Shown piece after piece: positions 16,876 to 25,779 of a DNA stretch of 64,000 nucleotides. The notes beneath the pieces were generated by a model, which was not told the DNA's origin, did no database searches, and worked only from the letters and a program-made list of their open reading frames with translations. The number at the start of each line of letters is the position of its first letter. Position 1 is the stretch's first letter. Source of the stretch: Bradyrhizobium sp. dw_411 (GTDB taxonomy: Bacteria; Pseudomonadota; Alphaproteobacteria; Rhizobiales; Xanthobacteraceae); assembly GCF_018449695.1 (NCBI RefSeq), contig NZ_JAAVUY010000016.1, forward strand, positions 102,614 to 166,613, in the 5' to 3' direction. The position numbers and the translations under genes were made by a program.

Positions 16876-17265
16876 CGGTTTTCGTACGTTGGCCATGACG
16901 GACGGCACGGCAATCGCCGCCGCGCCCGATTTTTCCCGACTTGGCGTGAAGCCGGCGCTGCCAGCTTGGGGCGGGCTGAAACGAAACGGTGCCGTTCCAA
17001 CCATTGCCTTCCCGGAACTGGAGAAAGAACAAAGTGGTTGGCGACAGCCGGACGGGGCGCACTGCATTGACAAGTCGTTGCGCCCAAATGTATTCCTGAA
17101 ATCAACAATATCCCGCCACCGAACCATCGAAAACGGTCAGTGCGTCTCCCGCCAGATTCATGGCTGCAAATTTTGCTGATCAATAATAATCCTGAACCGC
17201 TACTCACCATGCGCGTGGGTGGCATTCGATAGCCTCGATCCGCAACCGGAAGCAAACGTGTCGCT
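16876..17265. other. Intergenic stretch with no recognised gene
   Basis: About 390 bases follow the large exoprotein gene. Short open frames exist on both strands but none has a ribosome site, family resemblance or conserved context. No clear terminator hairpin with a T-run was found. Confidence 0.4.
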
Positions 17266-19431
17266 ATGGTAGACGAAACGAACGCGCGGTACGGGGCCTT
17301 TTCTTCGCTCGCAATCGTTTTTATTTTGATCCTCTGGATATGGACTTTACTTCCACAAGGCCTCTTTACAGGCACGGACGGTCGCCTTTACAGGGCGATG
17401 ATCGCGCAGACGATTGCCTTGGGCGATATCTTTTCGACGACGAACATTAACTACGTCCAGGGCGGGTTCAATCAGGCCCTGCCGATGAATGTCGCATTCG
17501 GCTTGAGCTATTTGCCATTCGCGATTTTTTCGGAGACCAATGCGAGATTTGTAGCCTCCGCGATCGCCCTGTTTTTCCATATGGCTTCGTCGGCATGGGT
17601 ATCGCGCCTGGTCGGCGTTCCGCCGATGCTGATACCCATCAGTGTGCTTACCGCGCTCCTGTTGCAGATCTACCCGTTTCAGTACGAATTTTCGACTACC
17701 GTTCAATTCCTCATCAATCCCGGTGTATTCTTCTCGATCGCCCAGTTCACTCTTGTGGTCGGAGTGCTCCTGACCAAACGCTTTGGTGCTGTAGCGCTGT
17801 TTGCGAAATACGTCATTGTAACGGTGTTGCTGGCATGGGCGGCGATATCGGATACTTTGTGGTTCGCGCTGAATTTGATTTTTTTCGCGCCATTCCTGCT
17901 GACCGCGGTTATGTCGCACCCCTGGCGAATGGCATTGATCCACGGATGCTTGTTACTCGGCGCTTTCGTAATCTTGTGGATACTGGGACCTCTGCAGTAC
18001 GTATTCGTCGTAATGCAGGCCAATGCGCGCAGTATTTTCGCTTCGGAAATTGGTCGGGGCGACGTCGATTTTTCCCTCACCTCATCCTTGTTTGCAAGCC
18101 GGCTTGGTCTGTCGATCTACCTCCTGATCTTCGCGGCTTGTCTGGTCGGGCTGTTCATGCGCCGGCGGATCCTGTTTCTGTTCTGCGGTACGGTCCTGGC
18201 ATATTTGGCCATTCTCGTTGTCGGAAGCGCCATCTATATCGCGGCGGGCGAACGCTGGGCATTTCCGGCACCGATTTATATTGAAACGGGAACCTTGCAT
18301 CTGATGTGCGCAGCAGCCTTTGCGGTGCTGGGACGCGCCCTTGGCTTGACGATGCAAGCAACGCGAAAGCCCGCTGCGCGTGCCGCGGTCATCATGGCTG
18401 CGCTGGTATTTCTTGTAACCCCGCCAGCCTTTGTCGCCTACTACGCCGTTCGAATCGTCCCGGAGCGAGCTGGTATTTACAAGGAAGATTTAGCTGACGA
18501 GAAGAATATCTCCGGCATCTTGCGCGCCGAAAGCGGGCTTGACGATTTCCGCAAGACCAGGCTTTGGGCCGGTAGCATAGCATTTGGGTGTTGCACGCCA
18601 GGCTATGCGACGGATCAATGGCTCCAGGGCGTGCCGACCGCGAACGAATATGGTCAACTCACGCCTCCATGGCCGTACGTGCTTGGATCACGGCTGGCAT
18701 TTCCCAAAGACATGACGCCCAGGATCAACGGCACACCATTCCTGCTTTTTAACGCCAATATCTATCGATCGCTTGGTAGCCGCATTTTCTTGACGCCTGA
18801 TCCGGTCAGTGACGCCCAGCTCGATCTTGTCCGCACCATCGACGTCGTCAAATTTGCTCCCGAGGCACGAGCGCTGTTGAACGAAGTGTCCTCCCTCCTT
18901 GTTTATCGTTTCCGCGCTCCCCAGCCGGTGCTATCGCCCACGCAGGTGCATTTGGCGGGCACATGGGAGGAAGTACTCAAGGTATTTTCCGATCCGGCGT
19001 TCGACGTCCGGCGCGATGTCGCGCTGTCAACCCCGATCGGGTCTCAACTTCGGCCCGCTCTCTCAGCTACTTTGACGGCTGTAGATGGACGACTACGGGT
19101 GGATGTCGATACCGACGGCCCATCTCTCATCGTGCTTCCAATCCATTTTTCAACATGCTGGCACACGACCTCGATCGATAGCCCCCAATTGCTGAATGCG
19201 AATGGCGGTTTTGTGGGCTTTGTGGCACCCAAATCCACAAGCGTTATGTTGGAGTTCGGCTTGTCGGTGTGGAATTCCAAGTGCCGGCGGGACGATCTGG
19301 TGTATTGGCGCCAACAAGCAGCAACGATACCGCCCCGGGTCTCGTCTGCGGCGCCATTGTCTTTTGGTCAGGACTTCCTGCATCGGGGCGTGGATGCCTT
19401 CGACCAGATGGTATTGAGGGCCAAATGGTAA
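17266..19431 (+). CDS. Large polytopic membrane protein (GT-C-like), unknown function
   Basis: The 721-residue protein has roughly ten or eleven hydrophobic segments in its first 400 residues, then a soluble, probably periplasmic, 300-residue domain. The early loop after helix 1, FTGTDGRLYRAMIAQTIALG, is placed like the first periplasmic loop of GT-C glycosyltransferases, which use an acidic residue there to bind lipid-linked sugars. That makes a polyprenyl-phosphate-dependent transferase one possibility, but I do not recognise a specific family. The stop overlaps the start of the next small gene by seven bases, so the two are probably co-translated. Confidence 0.6.
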   Translation: MVDETNARYGAFSSLAIVFILILWIWTLLPQGLFTGTDGRLYRAMIAQTIALGDIFSTTNINYVQGGFNQALPMNVAFGLSYLPFAIFSETNARFVASAIALFFHMASSAWVSRLVGVPPMLIPISVLTALLLQIYPFQYEFSTTVQFLINPGVFFSIAQFTLVVGVLLTKRFGAVALFAKYVIVTVLLAWAAISDTLWFALNLIFFAPFLLTAVMSHPWRMALIHGCLLLGAFVILWILGPLQYVFVVMQANARSIFASEIGRGDVDFSLTSSLFASRLGLSIYLLIFAACLVGLFMRRRILFLFCGTVLAYLAILVVGSAIYIAAGERWAFPAPIYIETGTLHLMCAAAFAVLGRALGLTMQATRKPAARAAVIMAALVFLVTPPAFVAYYAVRIVPERAGIYKEDLADEKNISGILRAESGLDDFRKTRLWAGSIAFGCCTPGYATDQWLQGVPTANEYGQLTPPWPYVLGSRLAFPKDMTPRINGTPFLLFNANIYRSLGSRIFLTPDPVSDAQLDLVRTIDVVKFAPEARALLNEVSSLLVYRFRAPQPVLSPTQVHLAGTWEEVLKVFSDPAFDVRRDVALSTPIGSQLRPALSATLTAVDGRLRVDVDTDGPSLIVLPIHFSTCWHTTSIDSPQLLNANGGFVGFVAPKSTSVMLEFGLSVWNSKCRRDDLVYWRQQAATIPPRVSSAAPLSFGQDFLHRGVDAFDQMVLRAKW

Positions 19432-19988
19432 GCGACGGATTGCCCTTGATGAACTTGAGCGATGGGCGCTGGGCACGCTTTCGGACGACGATCGTTGCCC
19501 TCATTCCGATCGCAGCTATCGGCGCCATCTTTTTCGCCGGGTGGCTTTCTCTTGCCGCCTACCGGAATAATTTGTTCGATCGGATTGCCTTCGTTGCACC
19601 GGCACCGGCTCAAAAAGTCATGATTGATGATGCCGTAGGCCGCGTCCGTTTTTTCCAGGAGTTGGCTGTCAATTTGATCAAGGAAGGAAACAGCGCCAGC
19701 GCTCCTGCCGAGCTCATGCAGATCGCCGTCAAGCGCGCTCCGCCAAATTTTTTAGTTACCACCTCGCCGTGGAAAACCGAACTTGCATTCGCTCGATATG
19801 GTGTTCTGTTTGCGGTCAATTTTCCGACGAAATTCGAGCTATGTCAGCTCTTCATCAGACGTCTCCAGCAAGAGGGCTTTCGCGTAGTCCTCAACGGCCA
19901 GGATATCGACGCGACGCGACCCAGGTGCGGACCCTCGAACTCGCTCGCGGCGGTCGTTTATGACGGAAATCAACCGGCACCGAAATAG
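19425..19988 (+). CDS. Single-pass membrane protein coupled to the polytopic protein
   Basis: The 187-residue protein starts at an ATG lying inside the end of the upstream gene; an alternative ATG is at 19449. It has one transmembrane helix (about residues 24-44, IVALIPIAAIGAIFFAGWLS) and a C-terminal domain of about 140 residues likely in the periplasm, with a pair of cysteines. No family was recognised. The overlap with the preceding gene argues that the two proteins act together. Confidence 0.55.
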   Translation: MVSDGLPLMNLSDGRWARFRTTIVALIPIAAIGAIFFAGWLSLAAYRNNLFDRIAFVAPAPAQKVMIDDAVGRVRFFQELAVNLIKEGNSASAPAELMQIAVKRAPPNFLVTTSPWKTELAFARYGVLFAVNFPTKFELCQLFIRRLQQEGFRVVLNGQDIDATRPRCGPSNSLAAVVYDGNQPAPK

Positions 19989-20089
19989 GGCTGCCCGCAG
20001 AGCAATACCGCGAAAATCACGCCGGCATATTCGGCTGTGTGGACCTCGTCGCGGGCGTCGCGATATGCTTATGTGCTTGAAAGATCCAT

Positions 20090-20111
20090 GAGATTATCGA
20101 GATATAATCTC
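20090..20111. promoter_or_regulatory. Inverted repeat GAGATTAT-N6-ATAATCTC over a TATAAT box
   Basis: Two perfect eight-base arms (20090-20097 and 20104-20111) flank six bases, and TATAAT at 20103-20108 lies in the right arm. A TTGAAA at 20077-20082 is 20 bases upstream. The arrangement suits an operator placed on a promoter for the methyltransferase gene at 20141, or a small hairpin in its leader. Confidence 0.35.
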
Positions 20112-20140
20112 AATACCGCTCTGCGAGGAGACGCTTGACC

Positions 20141-20896
20141 ATGGCGGCCGAGGGTTACGACGACAAGTTCATGCAATATACTGCAGAGTCTTCAGCCTAT
20201 GCGGCTCACTTTGTAACAACCAGGCTCAGCTCTGTGCTACGAGTACGCAGCGTGATGGACGTTGGCTGTGCGAGAGGAACATGGCTGCGGGCCTGGATCA
20301 AGCAAGGTGTCACTGACGTCCGCGGTGTTGATGGCGCCTATGTCGACAGCTCCCAGCTCGAAGTACCGCCGGACTTGTTCGTGGCTCACGATCTTAGCGA
20401 ACAATTCAAGCTGGGGCGGCGGTTCGATCTGGTGCAGTGTCTTGAGGTTGCCGAACATCTGCCCCCGGACACATCGAGCAGCCTTGTCGCCACACTCGCC
20501 GATCACGCCGCGCGATACGTGATGTTTTCCGCGGCTCCGCCCGGTCAAGGTGGTGAATACCATGTCAACGAGCGGAGCTACGAATTCTGGCGTGGGCTGT
20601 TCAGGCAGCATGGATTCCTGCCGTTTGATTTCCTGCGCCCGATGCTCGCCAATGAAGCGGCCGTGTCATTCTGGTATCGCTACAACATCGTTCTTTATGT
20701 GCGGGAGGACGCCATCCCGGGATTGGAAGCTGCGGTTTCTGCGACAAGAATTCCCGAGGCGGAGGAAATTCCAGATGTCTCGCCGCCGCTATTCAGGGTT
20801 CGCAAGGCCATCGTTCGATGGCTTCCCGCGCCGGTGCAAGATCGTATCGCCCGTGCAAAGGCACGTTTCGCGGCAACCAAGTTTCAGCGCGGGTAA
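20141..20896 (+). CDS. Class I SAM-dependent methyltransferase
   Basis: The 251-residue protein has SAM motif I as SVMDVGCARGTWLRAW near residues 38-53, the acidic VRGVDGAYVD at the end of strand 2, and FDLVQCLEVAEHLPPD (about 95-110), typical of Methyltransf_11/23 enzymes. A later basic region (VRKAIVRWLPAPVQDRIARAKARF) may be membrane-associated. The ATG at 20141 has GAGGAG ten bases upstream; a TTG at 20135 is the alternative. It is followed 12 bases later by another methyltransferase gene, so both probably decorate the same glycan. Confidence 0.8.
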   Translation: MAAEGYDDKFMQYTAESSAYAAHFVTTRLSSVLRVRSVMDVGCARGTWLRAWIKQGVTDVRGVDGAYVDSSQLEVPPDLFVAHDLSEQFKLGRRFDLVQCLEVAEHLPPDTSSSLVATLADHAARYVMFSAAPPGQGGEYHVNERSYEFWRGLFRQHGFLPFDFLRPMLANEAAVSFWYRYNIVLYVREDAIPGLEAAVSATRIPEAEEIPDVSPPLFRVRKAIVRWLPAPVQDRIARAKARFAATKFQRG

Positions 20897-20908
20897 GGCG
20901 GCTGCTCA

Positions 20909-21697
20909 ATGTCTTCTCCTCCAGCCACCACTACATTCGACGATGATCAATACAATCTGCCGTATTCTATCGGCTCCGAACATCATTTTTGGAATATTGC
21001 CCGCAACCGTATCATCGAGCGTCACCTGCGGCGGGTTATAGCTGCGCAGCAGATGTCTAACGGGCTGGTCCTGGACGTGGGGTGTGGTCCGGGGGTCGTT
21101 GTCGATCACTTGCGGCGGTCGGGCATTGATTGCGAGGGTGTTGAGCTCGGGCGACCGCCGGTGCGCCCCGGACTTGAACCGTTTGTGCGGGTTGGTACCG
21201 ATGCAACATCCTTGCCGCAGAACATCCGCGAGCGCACGAGCACCATTTTATTGCTCGACGTTCTCGAACACATTCAAAACCCGGATGCGTTCCTGGCCAG
21301 CTTGATGGACGCCTACCCATCCGTTGAGCATTTTATCGTTACACTGCCGGCACGGATGGAGTTGTGGTCAAACTACGACGATTATTACGGACATTTTCTT
21401 CGATACGACGCCAACGCGGTGAGGGCGCTGGCGAAAGCATGCAACCTTCACGTGGTTTCGCTCAAGTACTTTTTCAACGCGCTGTATCCGGTCATGGCAA
21501 GCATGGTTTGGCGCAGTCAGACGCGGACCCTGGAAACACGCCCACCTTCCGGCGCCATATTGCGCGGACTGCACGCTTTGGTGGGGGCGAGTTTTTCTCT
21601 CGAAGAGCGTATTCCGTTCATGGGGGCGGTGCCTGGGACATCTCTTCTCGCGGTACTCTCGCCACGGGCTGGATCAGGCGAATCAGGCGCAAGATAG
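20909..21697 (+). CDS. Class I SAM-dependent methyltransferase
   Basis: The 262-residue protein has motif I GLVLDVGCGPGVVVDHL near 51-67, CEGVELG after strand 2, and TILLLDVLEHIQNP (about 110-123) with the motif-II-like acidic residue. It belongs with the ubiquinone/Methyltransf_11 type of small-molecule methyltransferases. It lies 12 bases after the previous methyltransferase. Its last 15 bases overlap the 3' end of the opposite-strand asparagine synthetase gene. Confidence 0.8.
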   Translation: MSSPPATTTFDDDQYNLPYSIGSEHHFWNIARNRIIERHLRRVIAAQQMSNGLVLDVGCGPGVVVDHLRRSGIDCEGVELGRPPVRPGLEPFVRVGTDATSLPQNIRERTSTILLLDVLEHIQNPDAFLASLMDAYPSVEHFIVTLPARMELWSNYDDYYGHFLRYDANAVRALAKACNLHVVSLKYFFNALYPVMASMVWRSQTRTLETRPPSGAILRGLHALVGASFSLEERIPFMGAVPGTSLLAVLSPRAGSGESGAR

Positions 21698-23581
21698 TCT
21701 GTCGTCATAGGCAGCTACGCCGCTTGTCGTCGGCTTGATTTTGTATTGCAGGCTTAGCCAACTCCATAGAAACAAGCGGTGGTCATCTTGGCAGCCTCGA
21801 TGATTTAGCCAGGCTTGTTCCGCGAAGCGCTGATTGGCTCCCGGGACCGGCGTTTGAGGAATAGCTGCCGGAAAATCCCGCAACCATTTCGCCGTGGGAA
21901 CACCAAAGCCTTTTTTGCGACGGTCGACGATACCGGAGGGCAAAGAGCGCCTCGCAACCTGTTTCAACAGGTATTTACGATCGCCGTTGCGATATTTGAG
22001 CCGGCTTGGGAGGCGCTGGCAAAAGGCGACGAGATCATTGTCCAGGAAAACCGCCCTGACTTCCAGCGATGAAAGCATGGACGCGCGATCGCCCTTGGTG
22101 AGAATATCGTCTTGAAGATATATCCTGGTAAAAAATTCCATCGCGCGATCGATGTTGCTCTTGCCTTCGCTCTCGTCCCAGAGAACGGCCGCCTCCGAGT
22201 AGAGCTCGCGAACATCGAGAGGCTCGTCGAAATATTCGGCGATTTCGTTCGGTTCCAGCGGTGACATCCACGCCGGCAATCGAACGGCGGCAGGATAAGA
22301 CAGGCCTCGCAACGACCGCTTGATCTTGAAATCCAGGCTCATATTCGCCGTCGATGGCGGCAGCCGTTCCGCGAGACCGCGGACGACTCGATGCAACGCG
22401 GGCGGCACTATTCGATCGTACATCGCCGCAGGCCCCAGCGCGGCAAACGGATCGTAGCCGGCAAAGAGTTCATCGCCACCGTCGCCGGACAAGGCGACCG
22501 TGACCATTTGGCGTGCGAAACGACACAGCATGTAAGTGGGAAGCAGCGAAGCGTCGCCAAGGGGCTCATCTATACGGCTCAGCACCTCTGGAATGAGCGC
22601 TTTCGCCGCTTCCAGATCGAGTATCATTTCATGATGTTTCGTTCCAAAATGGCCCGCAACCTCGCTTGCGAAACCGGATTCATCGAAACTCGGTTCTCGA
22701 AAACCTATCGTGAAAGTATCGATCTGCCGTCCGCCGCCGTTGGCACACAGGCTTGCGAGCACAGTGCTGGAGTCGAGACCTCCGCTAAGAAACACGCCTA
22801 TCGGAACGTCGCTGATCATTCGGCGTATAGTTGCCTGTTGCAACAGGTGCGCCAGCTCATCGACCAATTCAGTCTCGGGCCTGTCGCACAGCCCCTCGTC
22901 TGCATCAATCGAGAAACGCCAATATGCTGCGATCGATAGTTCACCGGTATCGATTTCGTAGCTGAGCCGGTGGCCTGCGGGCAATTTACGCACACCGCGC
23001 ATCAGCGAGTGTGGCGCCGGAAAATAGCCGTAGGCAAAGTACTTCTGAAGCGCCTTTGAATCCAGCGATTGATCGACGCAGGGATGATGCGACATCGCGC
23101 GCAGTTCGCTGGCAAAGCCAAAGAACCCGCGCTTGTGACTGTAGTAAAATGGCTTCTCGCCAAACCGGTCCCGCGCGGCAAAAATTCGATTTCGGCGAGC
23201 ATCCAGTATCACGAATGCAAACATTCCGTTGAGGCGCCCGGGAAGGTCATTGCCCCATTCCTCATATCCGTGCACCAGCACTTCGGTGTCCGAATGATCC
23301 GTCTTGAATATATGTCCGCGCTGCTCGAGTTGCCTTCTCAGTTCAACGTGGTTGTAGATCTCGCCGTTGAAGACGATGCCGACTTCACCGGTTTCGTTCC
23401 ACATCGGCTGTGCGCCGCCCTGGTGGTCGAGGATGGAGAGCCTCAAATGGCCGAGGTAGGCGTGCAATCGGTCATCGACATGGGTGCCCGATGCGTCCGG
23501 TCCCCGATGCGCGATGCTTTGCATCATGGCGGCGAGTATCTCCCGGTCGCCAGGCCCAACAAAGCCGACTATTCCGCACAT
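21683..23581 (-). CDS. asnB: Asparagine synthase (glutamine-hydrolysing) family amidotransferase
   Basis: The 632-residue protein starts MCGIVGFVG, giving the Cys2 nucleophile of the class II glutaminase domain (about 1-210, with YNHVELRRQLE and DRFGEKPFYY). The synthetase domain follows with the PP-loop SGGLDSSTVLASL near 260 and ALSGDGGDELFAGYDPF. It makes an amide from a carboxylate with glutamine and ATP. Inside a polysaccharide island such proteins often amidate uronic acids rather than make asparagine. It starts four bases after the stop of the glycosyltransferase gene at 23586-24539, suggesting one operon. Confidence 0.9.
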   Translation of the reverse strand: MCGIVGFVGPGDREILAAMMQSIAHRGPDASGTHVDDRLHAYLGHLRLSILDHQGGAQPMWNETGEVGIVFNGEIYNHVELRRQLEQRGHIFKTDHSDTEVLVHGYEEWGNDLPGRLNGMFAFVILDARRNRIFAARDRFGEKPFYYSHKRGFFGFASELRAMSHHPCVDQSLDSKALQKYFAYGYFPAPHSLMRGVRKLPAGHRLSYEIDTGELSIAAYWRFSIDADEGLCDRPETELVDELAHLLQQATIRRMISDVPIGVFLSGGLDSSTVLASLCANGGGRQIDTFTIGFREPSFDESGFASEVAGHFGTKHHEMILDLEAAKALIPEVLSRIDEPLGDASLLPTYMLCRFARQMVTVALSGDGGDELFAGYDPFAALGPAAMYDRIVPPALHRVVRGLAERLPPSTANMSLDFKIKRSLRGLSYPAAVRLPAWMSPLEPNEIAEYFDEPLDVRELYSEAAVLWDESEGKSNIDRAMEFFTRIYLQDDILTKGDRASMLSSLEVRAVFLDNDLVAFCQRLPSRLKYRNGDRKYLLKQVARRSLPSGIVDRRKKGFGVPTAKWLRDFPAAIPQTPVPGANQRFAEQAWLNHRGCQDDHRLFLWSWLSLQYKIKPTTSGVAAYDDRLSCA

Positions 23582-23585
23582 CCAG

Positions 23586-24539
23586 TCAGCCTTTGGCCGA
23601 AGTCATATTGAGGACGCTCTGGACATTGTAGGCCGGGCGGCTTTGGGACTCGAAATATACACGGACCAGAATTTCCGCCAGCAGCCCCATCAGGATGCCC
23701 ATAATCCCAATTAAGAAAAGCATGGCTGACAGCATGGGCAACGGAGTCAAAATCATCGAAATGCCTTCGACGATTTTCAGATAAAGCATCCAGAAGAGAC
23801 ATCCGATAGCGGCAATCATCGAAGCTGCGCCGAAGCCGCCGAACACGTAGATTGGCTTCGAGAAGTACCGATCGAGAAAGCTGATGACGAGCAGGTCGAG
23901 GATGACCTTCAGCGTTCTCTCGAGGCCATATTTTGAACTGCCAAACCTTCGCGGGCGGTGGTTGACGGCGATCTCGGCAATCCGGGCACCTTCCGCCTTT
24001 GCGTAGATCGGGATGAAGCGGTGCATTTCACCATAGAGCTTGACGCCCTCGATTACGTCGCGCCGGTAAGCTTTGAGAGTGCATCCATAGTCGTGCAGAC
24101 TGACACCGGATATCCACGAGATCAGGCGATTTGCGACCCGGCTGACGAAGTTACGGGTGATCGCTGCATCCTTTCGATCCTGCCTCCAGCCTGATACGAC
24201 ATCGTAGCCTTCGTCGAGTTTCTTGAGAAGTCGGGGAATGTCAGCGGGATCGTTCTGCAGGTCGCTATCGATCGAGACGATCACGTCGCCGGAAGCGTAG
24301 TTGATGCCGGCCATCATCGCCGCGGTTTGACCGAAGTTGCGGCGGAAATTTACGACCTTGAATTCCGGATGCCTTGCGGCGATCTCCTTCAATACCTCGG
24401 CAGATCTGTCGCTGCTGCCGTCGTTGACGGCAATAATCTCGAAGGGAAGTCCGAAGCCCGCAGCGGCGTCGAACAATGCCCGTTCGAGCTCGGGCAAGCT
24501 GTCTTCTTCATTGAAAACGGGTACGACAATTGAAATCAT
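23586..24539 (-). CDS. GtrB-like polyprenyl-phosphate glycosyltransferase (GT2)
   Basis: The 317-residue protein begins MISIVVPVFNEEDSLPELE and has the GT2 motifs VNDGSSDRS, VNFRRNFGQTAAMMAG and SIDSDLQNDP (the metal-binding DxD), then RRFGSSKYGLERTLKVILD. Two C-terminal transmembrane helices follow (about 230-255 and 265-295). This is the layout of GtrB/ArnC-type enzymes that load a sugar from a nucleotide donor on to undecaprenyl phosphate for use outside the membrane. I chose 24539 because the longer frame adds 65 residues without family resemblance. It precedes asnB on the same strand. Confidence 0.88.
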   Translation of the reverse strand: MISIVVPVFNEEDSLPELERALFDAAAGFGLPFEIIAVNDGSSDRSAEVLKEIAARHPEFKVVNFRRNFGQTAAMMAGINYASGDVIVSIDSDLQNDPADIPRLLKKLDEGYDVVSGWRQDRKDAAITRNFVSRVANRLISWISGVSLHDYGCTLKAYRRDVIEGVKLYGEMHRFIPIYAKAEGARIAEIAVNHRPRRFGSSKYGLERTLKVILDLLVISFLDRYFSKPIYVFGGFGAASMIAAIGCLFWMLYLKIVEGISMILTPLPMLSAMLFLIGIMGILMGLLAEILVRVYFESQSRPAYNVQSVLNMTSAKG

Positions 24540-24957
24540 GGGAGTGCATACTCTAAGGCCAAACCAAGCAACTGCTGCCTGATACCTAATATAGAAGCTT
24601 TGATAGTAAGACAAATCGGGGGGCAACCTGCGGTAGCCCCAAATTTGGTCTTGGACGGTCGGGGTTCGAGAGCGATGATTTTGGGTAATAGGGCGGATGA
24701 CGCCGCCAGAACCGTTGAAGGAAAATAGCCGCATTGCTCGGCTTCTTCACCCTGCCGCTCATGTCGATTCTCCACCGCGGGTTCCTAGTAGAACGAGAAG
24801 CTCGTGATCTACGCCAGCTCGCGCCGGCGCAGATCCGGCGCCTCGACTGCATCGGCCAGGACGGTGGCAGAACAGTCAAAGGATATGCTAAGGCTAGGTT
24901 ACCTTCTTTTTCCTGCGGCCGGCGTGGCCCGGAATCGTCAATACCGGAGCGAAGATT
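24540..24957. other. Divergent intergenic region
   Basis: About 418 bases lie between the divergent glycosyltransferase and methyltransferase-like genes. Both promoters should be here. I found no convincing sigma-70 pair, repeat or RNA. A GGAGCGAAG ribosome site at the right end serves the gene at 24958. Confidence 0.4.
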
Positions 24958-25779
24958 ATGGGAATAAGCATGTCGATGATCCACGTCATGGAGGGCTACG
25001 GCTTGCTCGGGCATGGCCGCAAGATCCTCGATTTTGGAAGCTCCAATCTCTACACGGCCACGCCGGAGGAAGTCGCGGCTTTCGTGAAGCGCCATAATCC
25101 CAAACCACGCAGCGACCTCGACGCCTGGGCGGCGCGGTTGGCGGCGGGCTCGCAACCCGATGCATCCGGTCAAGCGCTCAACCAGGCTTTTGCCGGCGAG
25201 TTGTTTGAGGCCGCCGGCATGGGCTATGACGCGATCGACATCGCGGATGGCTACAAGACGACGATTGTGGATCTCAATTCGAAGCGCCTGCCCGAGAAGA
25301 TGGTCGGCGCCTACGATACCGTCCTCAATCACGGCACCAGCGAGCATATCCTGAACCAGATGAACGTTTTTGCTGCCGTGCATGCGGCGACGAAAAAGGA
25401 TGGCTTGATCATGCACCTGGTGCCCAGCATCGGGTATGTCGATCACGGTTACTTCTGCTACACGAGCCGGTTTTTCTTCGATCTCGCCGCTTACAACAAC
25501 TACGAGGTCGTAGACATGTGGTACGATGGGCCTGCATCGCAGGAAAACGTGTTTGCATCGGCGCGCCAATACCAGACCTATTTTCCGGTCTTGACCAAGC
25601 GTCTCGAAAAAATCGGACAGGTGGAGCGGGAATCCCTGCTGGACAGGACCAACATTCCGACGATATCGATCGCGCTGGTTTATCGCAAAGTGAAGAATGT
25701 CCCCTTTATGGGAACTGTCGAGACCAGCACCAGCGTGGGCGCGCTGCCCTCAGATCTGCTTTCGGCCTACAAAAGCTAA
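24958..25779 (+). CDS. Methyltransferase-like protein, paralogue of the gene at 8676-9560
   Basis: The 273-residue protein has KILDFGSSNLYTAT near residues 22-35 where SAM motif I would be, then TIVDLNSKRLP, YDTVLNHGTSEHILNQMNVF near 120-140, and SIGYVDHGYFCYTSRFFFDL. The NxGTxEHxxNQ signature and a late ETSTS match the protein encoded at 8676-9560. The fold is probably that of class I methyltransferases, but the glycine-rich loop is unusual and I cannot name a substrate. The last four bases overlap the end of the convergent wzt gene. Confidence 0.65.
   Translation: MGISMSMIHVMEGYGLLGHGRKILDFGSSNLYTATPEEVAAFVKRHNPKPRSDLDAWAARLAAGSQPDASGQALNQAFAGELFEAAGMGYDAIDIADGYKTTIVDLNSKRLPEKMVGAYDTVLNHGTSEHILNQMNVFAAVHAATKKDGLIMHLVPSIGYVDHGYFCYTSRFFFDLAAYNNYEVVDMWYDGPASQENVFASARQYQTYFPVLTKRLEKIGQVERESLLDRTNIPTISIALVYRKVKNVPFMGTVETSTSVGALPSDLLSAYKS

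Noticed and set aside
16876..17265. Possible small gene after the exoprotein (frame 16847-17179)
   Set aside because: The frame overlaps the end of the exoprotein gene, lacks a ribosome site and has no recognisable features.
24586..25569. 327-residue minus-strand frame
   Set aside because: It is the shadow of the methyltransferase-like gene on the plus strand plus the intergenic region; low-complexity Arg-rich ends are typical of high-GC antisense frames.
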